A stretch of 64,000 nucleotides of DNA from an uncultured Collinsella sp. (GTDB taxonomy: Bacteria > Actinomycetota > Coriobacteriia > Coriobacteriales > Coriobacteriaceae), in assembly GCA_937950415.1 (NCBI GenBank), contig CALFDL010000227.1:1-64000 (forward strand). Direction: 5' to 3'. This document shows, in pieces, positions 25,015-34,524 of the stretch. The stretch's first letter is position 1, and each line of letters opens with the position of its first letter. Both the position numbers and the translations under genes were made by a program. The notes beneath the pieces were generated by a model. It saw nothing but the letters and a program-made list of their open reading frames with translations. It was not told the origin of the DNA and did no database searches.

Positions 25015-25098
25015 TGTATCGCCTTCTAAAACTGAACCCGTACCTATATCTACAGTTCTTATACCACAATAGCGCTGTTTTTAACGCTATTTTTGGAG

Positions 25099-25338
25099 TT
25101 ATCTAATATATTTTTCAGTTAAATCATATGTTCTGTCTGCTTGCATGGACAAATCTAGCTGAGACGGTGAAATGCCGTAGTGCTTGCAAAGGCGGCGATC
25201 AAATTCAGCAAGGTCGATTTCATCGTTGCAATACCTGCTTGCTTCCTCAAGAAAGAAATCAGAAACTCTTTTACCTTCCAAGGTGTTCGTATATATAGCT
25301 TCTGCAACAAACTTTGGGCGATCGTTTTTTTTGATCAT
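25099..25338 (-). CDS. VbhA-type antitoxin of a Fic toxin, orphan
   Basis: A 79-residue protein. TNTLEG near residues 18-23 fits the Fic-inhibitory motif [ST]-x-x-x-E-[GN]. After it come SRYCNDEIDLAEFDRRLCKHYG, the usual VbhA-family helices. In known pairs the motif blocks ATP binding of the Fic AMP-transferase. No Fic gene is adjacent; the two Fic genes of this window are 37 kb away. The ribosome site GAAAGGAG is strong and a TATAAT -10 box lies just upstream. Confidence 0.65.
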   Translation of the reverse strand: MIKKNDRPKFVAEAIYTNTLEGKRVSDFFLEEASRYCNDEIDLAEFDRRLCKHYGISPSQLDLSMQADRTYDLTEKYIR

Positions 25339-25379
25339 TCTTTTGCTCCTTTCTAAAAGTATAATATCATTATACCGTA

Positions 25380-25396
25380 TATGTATTATGGTACAA
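25380..25396 (+). promoter_or_regulatory. Forward TAGTA-like promoter facing the sortase gene end
   Basis: TATGTATTATGGTACAA resembles the promoter at 23517 and points at the sortase stop codon 13 bases away. On the other strand the same area carries the promoter of the VbhA-like gene. Confidence 0.4.
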
Positions 25397-25409
25397 GTGT
25401 ACTACGCCC

Positions 25410-26135
25410 TTACTGTGCGAAAATGAGCAGCGTTCTCGCTCGACCGCCCGTATTCATCGAAGAGCAGGTGACGAGTGTGATTGCGCGGGTTGCGTTTGCA
25501 ATCGTGGCGTCGCAGTCATCGCTGACGGCGGTCGCGTCTTTTTTCATATCCGAAAGCCACGACCGTACTTCCTCTGCGGAAGTGAAATCGAACGTCTGGA
25601 TTGGCTGGTATTTCTTATCGACAGACATCGCCATGACAGGTTTGAGAACCTGCCGTCCTTTATCGGGGGTGAACCAATACATCTCGCCGATCTTGTCGAA
25701 TTCCGCTTGCCTGTAGGTCGCGAAAATAGGGGAGAAGATCTGACCGGTAAACCCCATGTGGTGTCCGTATACGAGTGCGTGCGCACCTTCTGCTGTGCTT
25801 CTTGCATCCAGGTATGGGCAACCCGCGAACGACGGGTTGCGGTCGAAATCGTGGCTCAAATAGAAGTCCGCGGGGTCTCCCTTGCGCGTGTTTACGACGG
25901 GAAGGTCGATAGCTGTTCCCTCGACCCTGAGCCATGCCGCGATATCCTGGTTACGGCCGCGGAGCATGGACCAGTCGATTCCGTCTGCGGTCTGGGTCTC
26001 GGCATCCTTGGCGAGGTTATCGTATTCCCAGCCCTCTTTAACCGTCTCTCCTCCCAGCAGGAGGGCTGCGGCCGCGGATAGGATGCAGATGCCGAGCAGT
26101 ATCCAGTTAACGATCTTGCTTATCCTTTTCGTCAT
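25410..26135 (-). CDS. srtB: Class B sortase
   Basis: A 241-residue transpeptidase with an N-terminal membrane anchor (residues 8-30). The catalytic His lies in ALVYGHHM, the Cys in TLVTCSSMN, and an Arg follows in the last strand (GRARTLLIF). The insertion between strands fits class B. It sits directly after the giant adhesin gene, whose C-terminus has a sortase signal, so it is the likely enzyme for that protein. ATG at 26135 is preferred over TTG two codons earlier because of GGAAAGG spacing. Confidence 0.9.
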   Translation of the reverse strand: MTKRISKIVNWILLGICILSAAAALLLGGETVKEGWEYDNLAKDAETQTADGIDWSMLRGRNQDIAAWLRVEGTAIDLPVVNTRKGDPADFYLSHDFDRNPSFAGCPYLDARSTAEGAHALVYGHHMGFTGQIFSPIFATYRQAEFDKIGEMYWFTPDKGRQVLKPVMAMSVDKKYQPIQTFDFTSAEEVRSWLSDMKKDATAVSDDCDATIANATRAITLVTCSSMNTGGRARTLLIFAQ

Positions 26136-26156
26136 GTTCAATTCCTTTCCTTTTTA

Positions 26157-26196
26157 GTGAAAAAGGGGCCATCGGGTTGCCCCGAATAGCCCCTTC
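26157..26196 (-). terminator. Terminator between adhesin and sortase genes
   Basis: On the minus strand AAGGGGC...GCCCCTTTTT. Sortase expression beyond it needs read-through or its own promoter. Confidence 0.65.
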
Positions 26197-26224
26197 AGTA
26201 GGCGATGGAAGCCCCTCTTAAAGG

Positions 26225-29200
26225 TTACTCCATCATATCGTCGGCGTCATCGATTTGATGGCGCTTGCGGTAGATATACGTACCGCCCGCACCGGCGGCA
26301 ACGGCAGCCGCTATTGCAGCGCCGATCAGGATGTTGCGGCCGGTTTGGGCCATCGAGGACTTGTCACTGGTGACGGTGACAGTCTGGTTCGCATCGTCGA
26401 TGTCCTTGTGCTCGGCAACGGTCTTGTCGACGGTTGTCTTCTCGCCGGTCTCCCTGTCGGTTTCCGTTTCCTTAGTGGTCAGTGTCTCGAATGCCACGAG
26501 ATCGTGGCCGTCCAGATGTGTCGTATCGACGGTGAACTTGACCTCAACGGTGCCGTCCTTCTCCTCCGGAGTGAAGGTGACGCTCGAGCTGAGTGGGTTA
26601 CCGTCCCCATCGGAGAGGGGGGCGCCGGTGGTCTTATCCATAAGCGTACCGGTGACGGTATGCTCGACACCTGCCTCGATATTCGTGTAGGAGACGGTAT
26701 CGGTGAGCTCGACCTTCTCGCCGACCTTGACGGTGTGCTTGCCGTCTTCGCCGGTGAGCGTGGTGCCGATGATGGCGGAATCGGACTTCGGGGTCTGCTT
26801 CACCTTGTCATCGTCATGGTCCTCGAGCTGGTCCTCGCCACCGCCGTTGCGGTAGAGGTCGACCTTGGCGTAATTCTCCAAGGAGTCGCCATCGCGGTAA
26901 TCGTCGGTGACCTTCATATGGACGATGGCAGGTGCATAGTCACCGGAAACGCCCTCGCTGATCTTGAATTGACCGGCGGCGAGGTCGACCTTGGTCTCCT
27001 TGCCGTCCTTATCGGTCATCTTCGCGGAGGCGGACCCGTCCTTGTTCAGGGTGAGGGAATAGACGGTATCCCCGTCCTTACAGGTATAGGTGCCATCCTT
27101 CTGCTTGATCTTACCGCCGAGACCGTTATTGCCGAATGCCGTGAACTTGCCGGAGCCGTCGAGATCGACGAGGATGGAGACCCCATCGGAGTACGAACCG
27201 TTTCCCTTGGCGGTCTCGGTTGCGTCGTTCACGTCATCATGGGAGTCCTTGATGCCGTCACGGTCCCAATCGTCCTCACGCGTGGTGAAGCCGGATTCGA
27301 CGCGCCCGTACTCGAAACGGATTGCAGTGACGTGCTCGCCCTCGGCAAGCTCGAGGTCGGACACCTTAAGGTCCTCGGCCTCGGTGGTGGACACGTCGGC
27401 TTTCCAAAGCTTCCAGCCGGTGTAATCAATCTTGCGGCCGTCTTCGCCGAGGGTTTCGGAATTGGACTCATCGGTGAGCCACGGGTTGCCGTGTCCGTCG
27501 GAAAGGGTCTGGTTGGCGCCGGATTCGTCGGAGTAATCGGATGGTGTCTGATCGGTCTTGTACCAGACGTTCATCTTGCCATCGAAGTCCTTGTACGCCT
27601 GCGGGGTCGTGATCGAATCGAGGGTGGCCTTACCGGTCATGACTCCGTAAAGGTCGTCCTCGACGGTGAACTCATCCGTCCAGGTGTTAGAGGTGGAGCG
27701 GAAATCGAGGGTGTAATCATAGCTTCCGTCATCTGACGTGCTGGTATCGGCGTTGTTCTCGCCGTCACCGTTAGCCTCCGTATACGGATGCGTGGGGTCT
27801 GCGATCTCCTGGCGCTTGTCGATCTCGCCCTTGATGGAGATCGGCTTGTCGTACATGACGGCGGTCTGGATCTCGCCGGTCTTCTCCACGGTGAAATCGA
27901 TAGACTCCGCCACATCATAGGTATGCGGCGTGCGCTCTTCGGTGAGCGTGTACTTGCCGGGCGCGAGGGCATTGATCACATGGTCCTCCGTGGTGGAAGT
28001 CCACGAATCGATGACCTTGCCATCGGAATCCTTGAGCGTGAGCTTCGCGCCCTCGATTTCGGCCTCATTCGTGATATCGCGCTTGGAGACATGCAGCTTG
28101 GTGTAGTCGTCCGTGACATCGATCGTGTACTCGGTCACGCCCTCGGTCATGCCGTCGGAATCGACTGTGAAGGCAAAAACGTTCGGGCTCTCGATGTAGC
28201 CGGCGGGAGCCTCGGTCTCGACCATGCGGTAGGAACCGGCGACGAGGTGCTTCACGTCGAACTCACCCTTTACATCTGTGGTGCACTCGGTGAACTTCTT
28301 GCCGTCTTTCAGGAGGACGGGCTCGCACTTGACCGTGTCATTGGAGATGGATGCGTAGGCGATCTCGCCGCTCTTGACGGAAATCTTTCCCACCGCGACA
28401 CCATCGACGGAGACGGTGTATTTGCCGGAGGCAAGGGCCTTGTCGGTGGTGTATGCCATGCGGGCGGCATCCCACGTCAGTTTCACGCTCGGCACCGAGT
28501 CACCGGTCTCGCTGAGCTCTGCGGAAGTTCCGAAGATATGGTTCTTGATGGCAACGGTATAGGACTTACCCTTGTCTACGGAAATCGTGGCGTCGGAAAG
28601 CTTCACCTCATCGTCGCCCTTCTTAGCCACGACGGTGTAGTCACCGGCCTCGACAGTTGTGTCGCTTCCGACCTCGATCTCCCTGCCGTCCTTGTCCTTC
28701 AGAACAATCGAATAATCATTCGAATTGACCGTGACGGTGGAAGAGGAGACATTCTGCTTGACGGAGACCTCTTTGCCCTCATCGGCGCGGATTGCGACGG
28801 AAGTTCCGGTTTGGAAGGTCTCCTGGTCATCGATGTTCCAAATGTCGAACTTGGCGCCGTCGAGGACATCATCGGTACCGAGAATGGTCTTGTTGACCTT
28901 TACCTTGGTAGGCTTGTCCTTCTGCTCTACGGAAGCGGTCACGAGATCGGTTTTGTCGTCCTTATAGGAAAGGGTGAACTCGACCGGGGTCGTATCGAGT
29001 ACATGGCCCTTCGGGGCCTTGGTCTCGATGAAGGCATAGGTTGCGGAACCGGAACCGAGATAGAGATTCTTAGTGGTGGCGACTCCATCGTCACCGGTGG
29101 TCACATGGTCGACGACCTGTCCCTTGGACGCACGCACGGTGCCATCCGGGGAGACGACATCCTCCTGCGCGACGACATCGTACTCTGCATCTTTAAGATT

Positions 29201-32200
29201 CTTGCCGTCATCGGCGCAGGACTTGGTGATGGTCGCCTGCCCCATGGACTGCCTGTCGTAGACCTTTACGACGGTGATGGGAGAGGCGTCTTTATAGTCC
29301 TTGGAGACCTCGAAACCGACCGTCTCGCTGTTGAGCAGATACGGGGCGGGGGTGGCGATTTCCTTGACGGCGTACTTGCCGGACTTCAGCTTTCCGGGCA
29401 TGGAAACTTGACCGTTCGCATCGGTGGTGAACGTATCGACCTTGGCGTTCACGTCATACGGATCGTCAAACGATACGACCTTGCCGTCAGCATCGAGGAT
29501 CTGGAACTTGAAGCCGGAGAGCAGAACCGTGTTGCCCGTCTCCGCGTCGCATTTAACGATCTGGAGTCGGCTCGTCAACGTCTTGTCGATTACGGAGTAG
29601 TACTTCGTGCTCTGGTTGACCTCTTCATCTGCCGAGATAGTCCAGTCATCGACATGGTCATAGCCCTCGGGCACCGTGGAATCCACCTCGTGGACTGTGT
29701 AGCCCTTCTGATCGATCGGCAATGCGCCGTCGATGCCGGCATTACGCTTGCCCTCGCCGAACCACGGACGGGTTGCATCATCCGTCTTGTCCTCGGAGGT
29801 GGAAGTCTCGTCACAGGTATCGGCATCCTTGGTGGAGGCGAATCCGCTCTCATTGGTGGTCAGCGTGCCGACGACCTTGCCGGTGGAGTTCGAGATGATC
29901 TGGAACTGCACGCCGACGGCGGGCTTGCCATGGCCGTTGTCGGACTCCCAGCTGTCGTCCTCGCCGCCCTTGGTCTTGGCGATCTCGACATCGAACGCCT
30001 GCGGGTTCTCGGCGAAATCGTCCTCCGGCTCAAGCTCGATGGCTCCACCGTCAACCTTGGTGGCATCAAGCCATTCTCCAGCAGAGATAGTATAGGTATG
30101 AACAGTCGTATCCAGCTTATAGCCAGCAGGCGCCTTAGTTTCGACAATCTGGACCTTGCCCAAAGGTACGGCGGTAAAGTACAGAACGCCCTTGGCATTT
30201 GTCTTTCCGGTCGCTTCCCAGCCAGGAGTTGAAAGCGAAGTAATCTTGTACTCGGCGCCTTCAAGCGAAAGGCTTGTCTGGGCGGTACCGCTTGTCGCGG
30301 AATCCTTCTTTGCGACGGTGATCTTCACGACACCAGGGTCGTCTTTGAACTGCTGTTCCCCGGCGCTGTTACCGGTCGAGAACTCGATGCGTCCCTCGTG
30401 CTTCTGGAAACCCTGCGGGGCCTTGGTCTCGACGGCGTAATAGTTCTCGTTCGGGTCGAGCTGGTAGTTGGCATGGCCGTTACCGTTCATGGTGATATGG
30501 GCGGCCAGCGCGTTGTCGCGGGTGCGGTAGATATCGAACTCGGCGCCCGCATAGGAGTACTCACTGTTGCCGTTCGTCACCTTGGCATCGGCGGAAATCT
30601 TGCTGAAGGTCACGTTGACCTTGTTGAGCTGCCAGTTGACCTTGAAGAAGCCGGCACCTGCCTGCGTGAAGGTGGTCGGGACGGTGACGCCCACGACGGC
30701 CTCGTTGCCGTATACGGCGGCGACACGGACGGTCTGGTCGTAATCGTCATCGGTGTACTTCGGCTGGTTGTAGCCATTCTGGAGCTGGCCGGATGGGTTG
30801 ACGCCGACATGGCCGCAAGTCAGGTTGAGGTTTGCGGCGTTGGGGATCTCCACGCCGGAGGACGTGGTCTGCGCGTTGATCGTGCAGGTGCGCTCGATGG
30901 AGTAGTTGCCGGACTGCAGGGCGGAGAGGTCCACGCCCTGGGTGCCGAGCGCCTGGTAGATGGTCTTCGTCTCGTAGCGGCCGCCGGATGGATTCTCGAC
31001 TGCCGGCATGGTATAGCCGCCGGTCGGGGTGCCGGTGTACTTGTTGTGGCCGTTGGTGTGGAAGGTCATGCCGACATATGGTGCCGTATTGAACTTCCAG
31101 GTGCCGATGTTGTTCACGTTGCCGGCGAAGGCCTTGGTGGCGATAGAGGTGAGGAAGTTGCCGACAGTCTTGCCGGTATCGTTCGTCAGCTTGACCTTGA
31201 CGGTACGGACGCCGGCCGGAGCGAGCTTGAGATCGAGCGTACCGGTGCCCTCATCGTAGGACCACATGTCCATATCGCGGGTGTACTCGATGCCGTTCGC
31301 GATGACGGAATCGATCGAGCTGTCTTTCAGCGACTCGCGGGCGGCCTTGTCCTTGGCGAGAACGATCTTCGTGTCGGTGGCGAGGATATCGACCTTGGCG
31401 GTTCCGTTCTCGGCGACATCCCCGTCCACGCCGTCCTTGGAGATCTTGATGCTGATGCTGTTCTCTGCGCCCTTGTCTGCAGTTGCATAGAGAAGCTGGA
31501 TACGGGAGGAAGCGACCTTGAGCTCGCCCTTCTTGTTCTTCTCGGTGTACTTCTTCGGCACGTAGATGAGACCGGTGGCATCGTCGAACACGAAGCCGTC
31601 GCGCATCTTGGCGTCGGCGTTGTTCTCGGAGGCGCCCCAGTCGGCAAGGGTGGCGCCGGAGATACGGGAGCCGGCGTAGCCGACATAGTAGTCGGAATCC
31701 TCGTTGAGGTCATAGAGGATCGCATGGCTGACTGCATTTGCTCGCAGCGCGTCTGCATGGTCCGACATGCCATCGCCGTCGTCGTCGGCCCAGAGGTTAT
31801 CGAGAGAGGCATTCGGGAGGATGTTGGAGTCGACGACCGTGGTGGTCACGGTGAGTACATCCTTCTTCTCCAGCTTGTCGCCGAGTCCGACGTACTTGGA
31901 ATCGGCGTTCTCCTTGATATAGGTCTTCTCGTCGATAGCCTTGTTGGCCTTACCCTCCTTGACCTTCACGGCCTTGAGGATGGAGGAGCCGTTCGAACCG
32001 TTCTCATAGAACATGGTGGAAACGGTGGCGCTACCGGTCACCTTGAAGGTGCCGATACCGTCCTTGAGCGAGACCGCGGAGGCATCGCTATCGGAGTTAT
32101 TGAAGACGGAGAGGCTGTCGGCGAAATACCCGTCAGAGGGAGAGGCCTTGATTGCGACCGTCTCGCCGACGGTCACCGTGATGGTCTTGGTGTCGTCGTC

Positions 32201-32443
32201 CCTGCCGACAAACGACAGGTTGCCGTTCTCGGTATCGGCGAGGGTGACGGTTGCCGTCTTCGCCGAAGTATCTGCATAGGCCGTACTCGGCGCGAATGCG
32301 GCACCGAAGCTGCCCAGGCATTGCGACAAAACGAGCACGGTGCCTGCGGCGACGGTCGCAGCGCGGCGGCTGACTGCCTTGATCTTGCTGAACATGCCTC
32401 CTCCTTTCTTTTGCTTGTTGTCTGTTTCGTTCATGTCTTGCAT
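26225..32443 (-). CDS. Giant Cna_B/VaFE-repeat surface adhesin
   Basis: A 2,072-residue sortase-anchored protein. An N-terminal signal peptide ends near TAYADTS. The middle contains at least five Cna_B/SpaA-type domains with the usual KxxxxxTGxxLxGAxF and ETKAPxGY motifs (for example VETKAPQGF, VETKAPAGY and IETKAPKGH). A long linker and a VaFE repeat domain follow near 1820-2010 (VKVGEKVELTDTVSY, HDLVAFETL). The end has a sorting signal: MAQTG, a membrane helix, then RKRHQ. MAQTG departs from LPxTG. Such proteins are stiffened by Lys-Asn bonds and mediate adhesion; in conjugative elements they can promote mating contact. Confidence 0.9.
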   Translation of the reverse strand: MQDMNETDNKQKKGGGMFSKIKAVSRRAATVAAGTVLVLSQCLGSFGAAFAPSTAYADTSAKTATVTLADTENGNLSFVGRDDDTKTITVTVGETVAIKASPSDGYFADSLSVFNNSDSDASAVSLKDGIGTFKVTGSATVSTMFYENGSNGSSILKAVKVKEGKANKAIDEKTYIKENADSKYVGLGDKLEKKDVLTVTTTVVDSNILPNASLDNLWADDDGDGMSDHADALRANAVSHAILYDLNEDSDYYVGYAGSRISGATLADWGASENNADAKMRDGFVFDDATGLIYVPKKYTEKNKKGELKVASSRIQLLYATADKGAENSISIKISKDGVDGDVAENGTAKVDILATDTKIVLAKDKAARESLKDSSIDSVIANGIEYTRDMDMWSYDEGTGTLDLKLAPAGVRTVKVKLTNDTGKTVGNFLTSIATKAFAGNVNNIGTWKFNTAPYVGMTFHTNGHNKYTGTPTGGYTMPAVENPSGGRYETKTIYQALGTQGVDLSALQSGNYSIERTCTINAQTTSSGVEIPNAANLNLTCGHVGVNPSGQLQNGYNQPKYTDDDYDQTVRVAAVYGNEAVVGVTVPTTFTQAGAGFFKVNWQLNKVNVTFSKISADAKVTNGNSEYSYAGAEFDIYRTRDNALAAHITMNGNGHANYQLDPNENYYAVETKAPQGFQKHEGRIEFSTGNSAGEQQFKDDPGVVKITVAKKDSATSGTAQTSLSLEGAEYKITSLSTPGWEATGKTNAKGVLYFTAVPLGKVQIVETKAPAGYKLDTTVHTYTISAGEWLDATKVDGGAIELEPEDDFAENPQAFDVEIAKTKGGEDDSWESDNGHGKPAVGVQFQIISNSTGKVVGTLTTNESGFASTKDADTCDETSTSEDKTDDATRPWFGEGKRNAGIDGALPIDQKGYTVHEVDSTVPEGYDHVDDWTISADEEVNQSTKYYSVIDKTLTSRLQIVKCDAETGNTVLLSGFKFQILDADGKVVSFDDPYDVNAKVDTFTTDANGQVSMPGKLKSGKYAVKEIATPAPYLLNSETVGFEVSKDYKDASPITVVKVYDRQSMGQATITKSCADDGKNLKDAEYDVVAQEDVVSPDGTVRASKGQVVDHVTTGDDGVATTKNLYLGSGSATYAFIETKAPKGHVLDTTPVEFTLSYKDDKTDLVTASVEQKDKPTKVKVNKTILGTDDVLDGAKFDIWNIDDQETFQTGTSVAIRADEGKEVSVKQNVSSSTVTVNSNDYSIVLKDKDGREIEVGSDTTVEAGDYTVVAKKGDDEVKLSDATISVDKGKSYTVAIKNHIFGTSAELSETGDSVPSVKLTWDAARMAYTTDKALASGKYTVSVDGVAVGKISVKSGEIAYASISNDTVKCEPVLLKDGKKFTECTTDVKGEFDVKHLVAGSYRMVETEAPAGYIESPNVFAFTVDSDGMTEGVTEYTIDVTDDYTKLHVSKRDITNEAEIEGAKLTLKDSDGKVIDSWTSTTEDHVINALAPGKYTLTEERTPHTYDVAESIDFTVEKTGEIQTAVMYDKPISIKGEIDKRQEIADPTHPYTEANGDGENNADTSTSDDGSYDYTLDFRSTSNTWTDEFTVEDDLYGVMTGKATLDSITTPQAYKDFDGKMNVWYKTDQTPSDYSDESGANQTLSDGHGNPWLTDESNSETLGEDGRKIDYTGWKLWKADVSTTEAEDLKVSDLELAEGEHVTAIRFEYGRVESGFTTREDDWDRDGIKDSHDDVNDATETAKGNGSYSDGVSILVDLDGSGKFTAFGNNGLGGKIKQKDGTYTCKDGDTVYSLTLNKDGSASAKMTDKDGKETKVDLAAGQFKISEGVSGDYAPAIVHMKVTDDYRDGDSLENYAKVDLYRNGGGEDQLEDHDDDKVKQTPKSDSAIIGTTLTGEDGKHTVKVGEKVELTDTVSYTNIEAGVEHTVTGTLMDKTTGAPLSDGDGNPLSSSVTFTPEEKDGTVEVKFTVDTTHLDGHDLVAFETLTTKETETDRETGEKTTVDKTVAEHKDIDDANQTVTVTSDKSSMAQTGRNILIGAAIAAAVAAGAGGTYIYRKRHQIDDADDMME

Positions 32444-32788
32444 CATTCCTTTCCTTTTCCGGCTGCAAGTCTTGCAGCGTATTCAAGAGGATCGATTTGA
32501 TATTTTACCAATTTCCACGTCGCAGTGCCTTTGCAAATAGCCCGCTTCACGTGCCGTTTCAACAATCGAATACCTCTTGTCAAACAACCACGTTTCAACC
32601 TGAGGAGTTGCAAACAGGAAAAGCCCCGCTTTTTATGGTGGAGATAAATGTAAGAATAGATTTAAACCACTGGTATGGCTTGTCCATATTGTTCGTTTGA
32701 CTCTATTTCATCCATAAAAGCCGCGGTTTTAGGACCTTCTCGTTTATTTGGCAATCATATTGCTGCAGGCCAAGAGAAAGGAACCGAG
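32444..32788. other. Intergenic region with the adhesin promoter
   Basis: On the minus strand an extended -10 (TTGG-TAAAAT) lies near 32504-32513, about 60 bases before the adhesin start. I see no gene in the rest. Confidence 0.45.
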
Positions 32789-33478
32789 ATGGCTGACAGG
32801 CAATTTGCCATATACTCCGTAGACGATGAATCACTTAACTTTTACCGCTATGGGCGCATCCCTGTGGTGGGAACAGAATTTGCTGGAAAGCATGTAACGA
32901 AGGTCTTCGAAAATTTTAACGATCATTGCTGGACAACTGACGCAATCGCTGGTCGCGTTACCGGTGTTTCCGTTGCAGATGGCGGGATAAAACCGAGAAA
33001 GCTTTGCCATTGGTTCAACCGGTTTGAAAATCTCCGCGCAGTGGATCTGGAGAAACTGGATACGACATACACGACTGCAGCTCAGGGTCTTTTCGAAAGC
33101 TGCGGTAACCTTGAGCATGTCAGAATGCCACGTTTCGGAATGCCGTTGGTGGCTGATGCGAGCCGAATGTTCTATGGCTGCAAATCGCTAGAACGGCTCT
33201 GTATGGACGGTTTTGATCTCTACAGCGCTGTTGACTTGCATGAGATGTTTTTCGGATGCGAAAGGCTTAGGAAAATCGGTGCTGAAACGTGGAATGTTTC
33301 GCGGGCAGTCGATTTGAACAGGATGTTCTATGGCTGCATGAACCTATCCGAAGATCTGAGTTCTTGGACCCTAGAAAATTGGAGGGAAAATGCTCGCTTT
33401 AATACAGGAGCGCCAGGTGTGATCGACCCGGATTGGGACTTTGCCTTCACCTGTCAATTCTTAAGACGCACCCTTTAA
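32789..33478 (+). CDS. BspA-type leucine-rich repeat protein, no signal peptide
   Basis: A 229-residue protein starting MADRQFAIYSVDDES behind AAAGGAACC; a longer reading has no site. Residues 75-205 hold BspA/DUF285-type repeats (LRAVDLEKLDT, LEHVRMPRFGM, LERLCMDGFDL, LRKIGAETWNV), closely like those of the pilin fusion at 14630. Here the repeats come without pilin helix, signal peptide or anchor, so the protein is probably cytoplasmic or leaves by an unusual route. It could be a silent reservoir of repeat sequence for the pilin fusion, which is speculation. Confidence 0.7.
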   Translation: MADRQFAIYSVDDESLNFYRYGRIPVVGTEFAGKHVTKVFENFNDHCWTTDAIAGRVTGVSVADGGIKPRKLCHWFNRFENLRAVDLEKLDTTYTTAAQGLFESCGNLEHVRMPRFGMPLVADASRMFYGCKSLERLCMDGFDLYSAVDLHEMFFGCERLRKIGAETWNVSRAVDLNRMFYGCMNLSEDLSSWTLENWRENARFNTGAPGVIDPDWDFAFTCQFLRRTL

Positions 33479-33527
33479 AATTTTCCGGGGTAGTGGTCTC
33501 ACGCCAAACCGGATAATTAGCTAAAGA

Positions 33528-33573
33528 CAGCAAAAAGGACTATCGCCGTAGTGACGGTAGCCCTTTTTGCTCT
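33528..33573. terminator. Bidirectional terminator
   Basis: AGCAAAAAGG pairs with CCTTTTTGCT around an inner stem (CTATCGCCG / CGGTAG), between convergent genes. Confidence 0.75.
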
Positions 33574-33612
33574 AAAAACAGCTAAGCACATACCCAACGT
33601 CCGATTCAACTA

Positions 33613-33634
33613 AATTCGCAAGCGCTTGCGAATT
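33613..33634. repeat. Dispersed palindrome, copy 3
   Basis: A perfect 22-bp palindrome with core TTCGCAAGCGCTTGCGAA, 5 bases beyond the stop codon of the 33639 gene. Confidence 0.8.
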
Positions 33635-33638
33635 CCAT

Positions 33639-33929
33639 CTAGACGAATATCTGGACGAGGTTGTTAAGGAAGATGATGATCGCCGCGAGCTGTGCGATGG
33701 TGAGAAGCGAAATGATAAGATACGCCATGAGAAGCGTCTTGTTCTCCTCGTTGCCACGAACATGCTCATAAAGCTTGCGGTCGGAAAAGATGGGAACGAG
33801 AGAGTACCAGCCTGGCATGCCGAGCTTTGCATACACCTTCCACTTACTGACAAGGGTCGCGGCCGTGATGGCTAACAGCAAGACCAGCGTAAAGAAAAAC
33901 GCACCGAACAGGGCAGAGTAGGAATCCAT
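33639..33929 (-). CDS. DUF5684-like membrane protein, short copy
   Basis: A 96-residue protein with a membrane helix at 5-27, the block WKVYAKLGMPGWYSLVPIFSD, and a second helix at 65-90. It is a shortened paralogue of the next gene, sharing the block WKVYAKLGMPGWYSL and the motif EENKT[LF]LMAYLI. The longer copy has two more helices and an acidic tail. Both copies are followed by the same palindrome directly after the stop codon, so gene and palindrome were probably duplicated together. Function of the family unknown. Confidence 0.75.
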   Translation of the reverse strand: MDSYSALFGAFFFTLVLLLAITAATLVSKWKVYAKLGMPGWYSLVPIFSDRKLYEHVRGNEENKTLLMAYLIISLLTIAQLAAIIIFLNNLVQIFV

Positions 33930-33950
33930 CTAGTTTTCCTTTCAGACATT

Positions 33951-33976
33951 GAAATTCGCAAGCGTTTGCGAATTTC
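33951..33976. repeat. Dispersed palindrome, copy 4
   Basis: A 26-bp palindrome with only central mismatched positions (CAAGCGTTTG). It lies 2 bases after one stop codon and 22 bases before the next start codon on the same strand. Confidence 0.8.
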
Positions 33977-33978
33977 AG

Positions 33979-34434
33979 CTAAAGCACCTCGTAGTCCGTA
34001 TCGCTATCATCCTCAAGGTCAACAGGCTCGCTTTCACCAAACCCGAGCATCGGCCAGAACACGATACCGAGCAGTACGAGGCCGATCGTATAGGCGGACT
34101 CCTTGCCGAAAGTGCGGGCAAGATCGTTGAGGACGATGATGTTCATCACGAACTGTGCAATGATGAGAATCCAGTTGACCGCCGGTGCCCAACAGAGCAC
34201 CCACGAGCAGATCAGCACAATGAGATACGCCATGAGGAATGTCTTGTTCTCCTCACCGCCGCGGACTCGCTCGCAGAGCTTGTAGTCGGAGAAGACGGGG
34301 ATGAGGGAGTACCAACCCGGCATGCCGAGCTTTGCATACACCTTCCACTTGCCGACAAGCGTCACGATCGCGATGCCGAACAACACGATCAGCGTAACGA
34401 AAGACGCACCGAGCAGGGTAGAGTAAATATCCAT
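33979..34434 (-). CDS. DUF5684-like membrane protein, long copy
   Basis: A 151-residue protein with helices at about 5-27, 68-88, 90-105 and 115-132, the family block WKVYAKLGMPGWYSLIPVFSD after the first helix, and an acidic tail (EPVDLEDDSDTDYEVL). Proteins of this type are common in gut Gram-positives as small inner-membrane proteins of unknown role. It is the upstream member of a tandem pair. Confidence 0.8.
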   Translation of the reverse strand: MDIYSTLLGASFVTLIVLFGIAIVTLVGKWKVYAKLGMPGWYSLIPVFSDYKLCERVRGGEENKTFLMAYLIVLICSWVLCWAPAVNWILIIAQFVMNIIVLNDLARTFGKESAYTIGLVLLGIVFWPMLGFGESEPVDLEDDSDTDYEVL

Positions 34435-34524
34435 TATCTAAACCTTCCGATTGTTCATACTGTACACGATCCACATGCGCAGCTTCTTCATTAAGCTAAT
34501 TCTATCAGCTACCGTGCAACTTCA

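Noticed and set aside
26255..27736. 493-codon forward open frame
   Set aside because: Shadow of the adhesin C-terminal region, including its VaFE domain.
27788..30232. 814-codon forward open frame
   Set aside because: It is antisense to the giant adhesin. The adhesin has domains, signal peptide and sorting signal; the forward frame has none and arises from the GC-biased codon pattern.
30398..32500. 700-codon forward open frame
   Set aside because: Also antisense to the adhesin, with a composition typical of a shadow frame (many Gly, Val and Asp) and no family motif.
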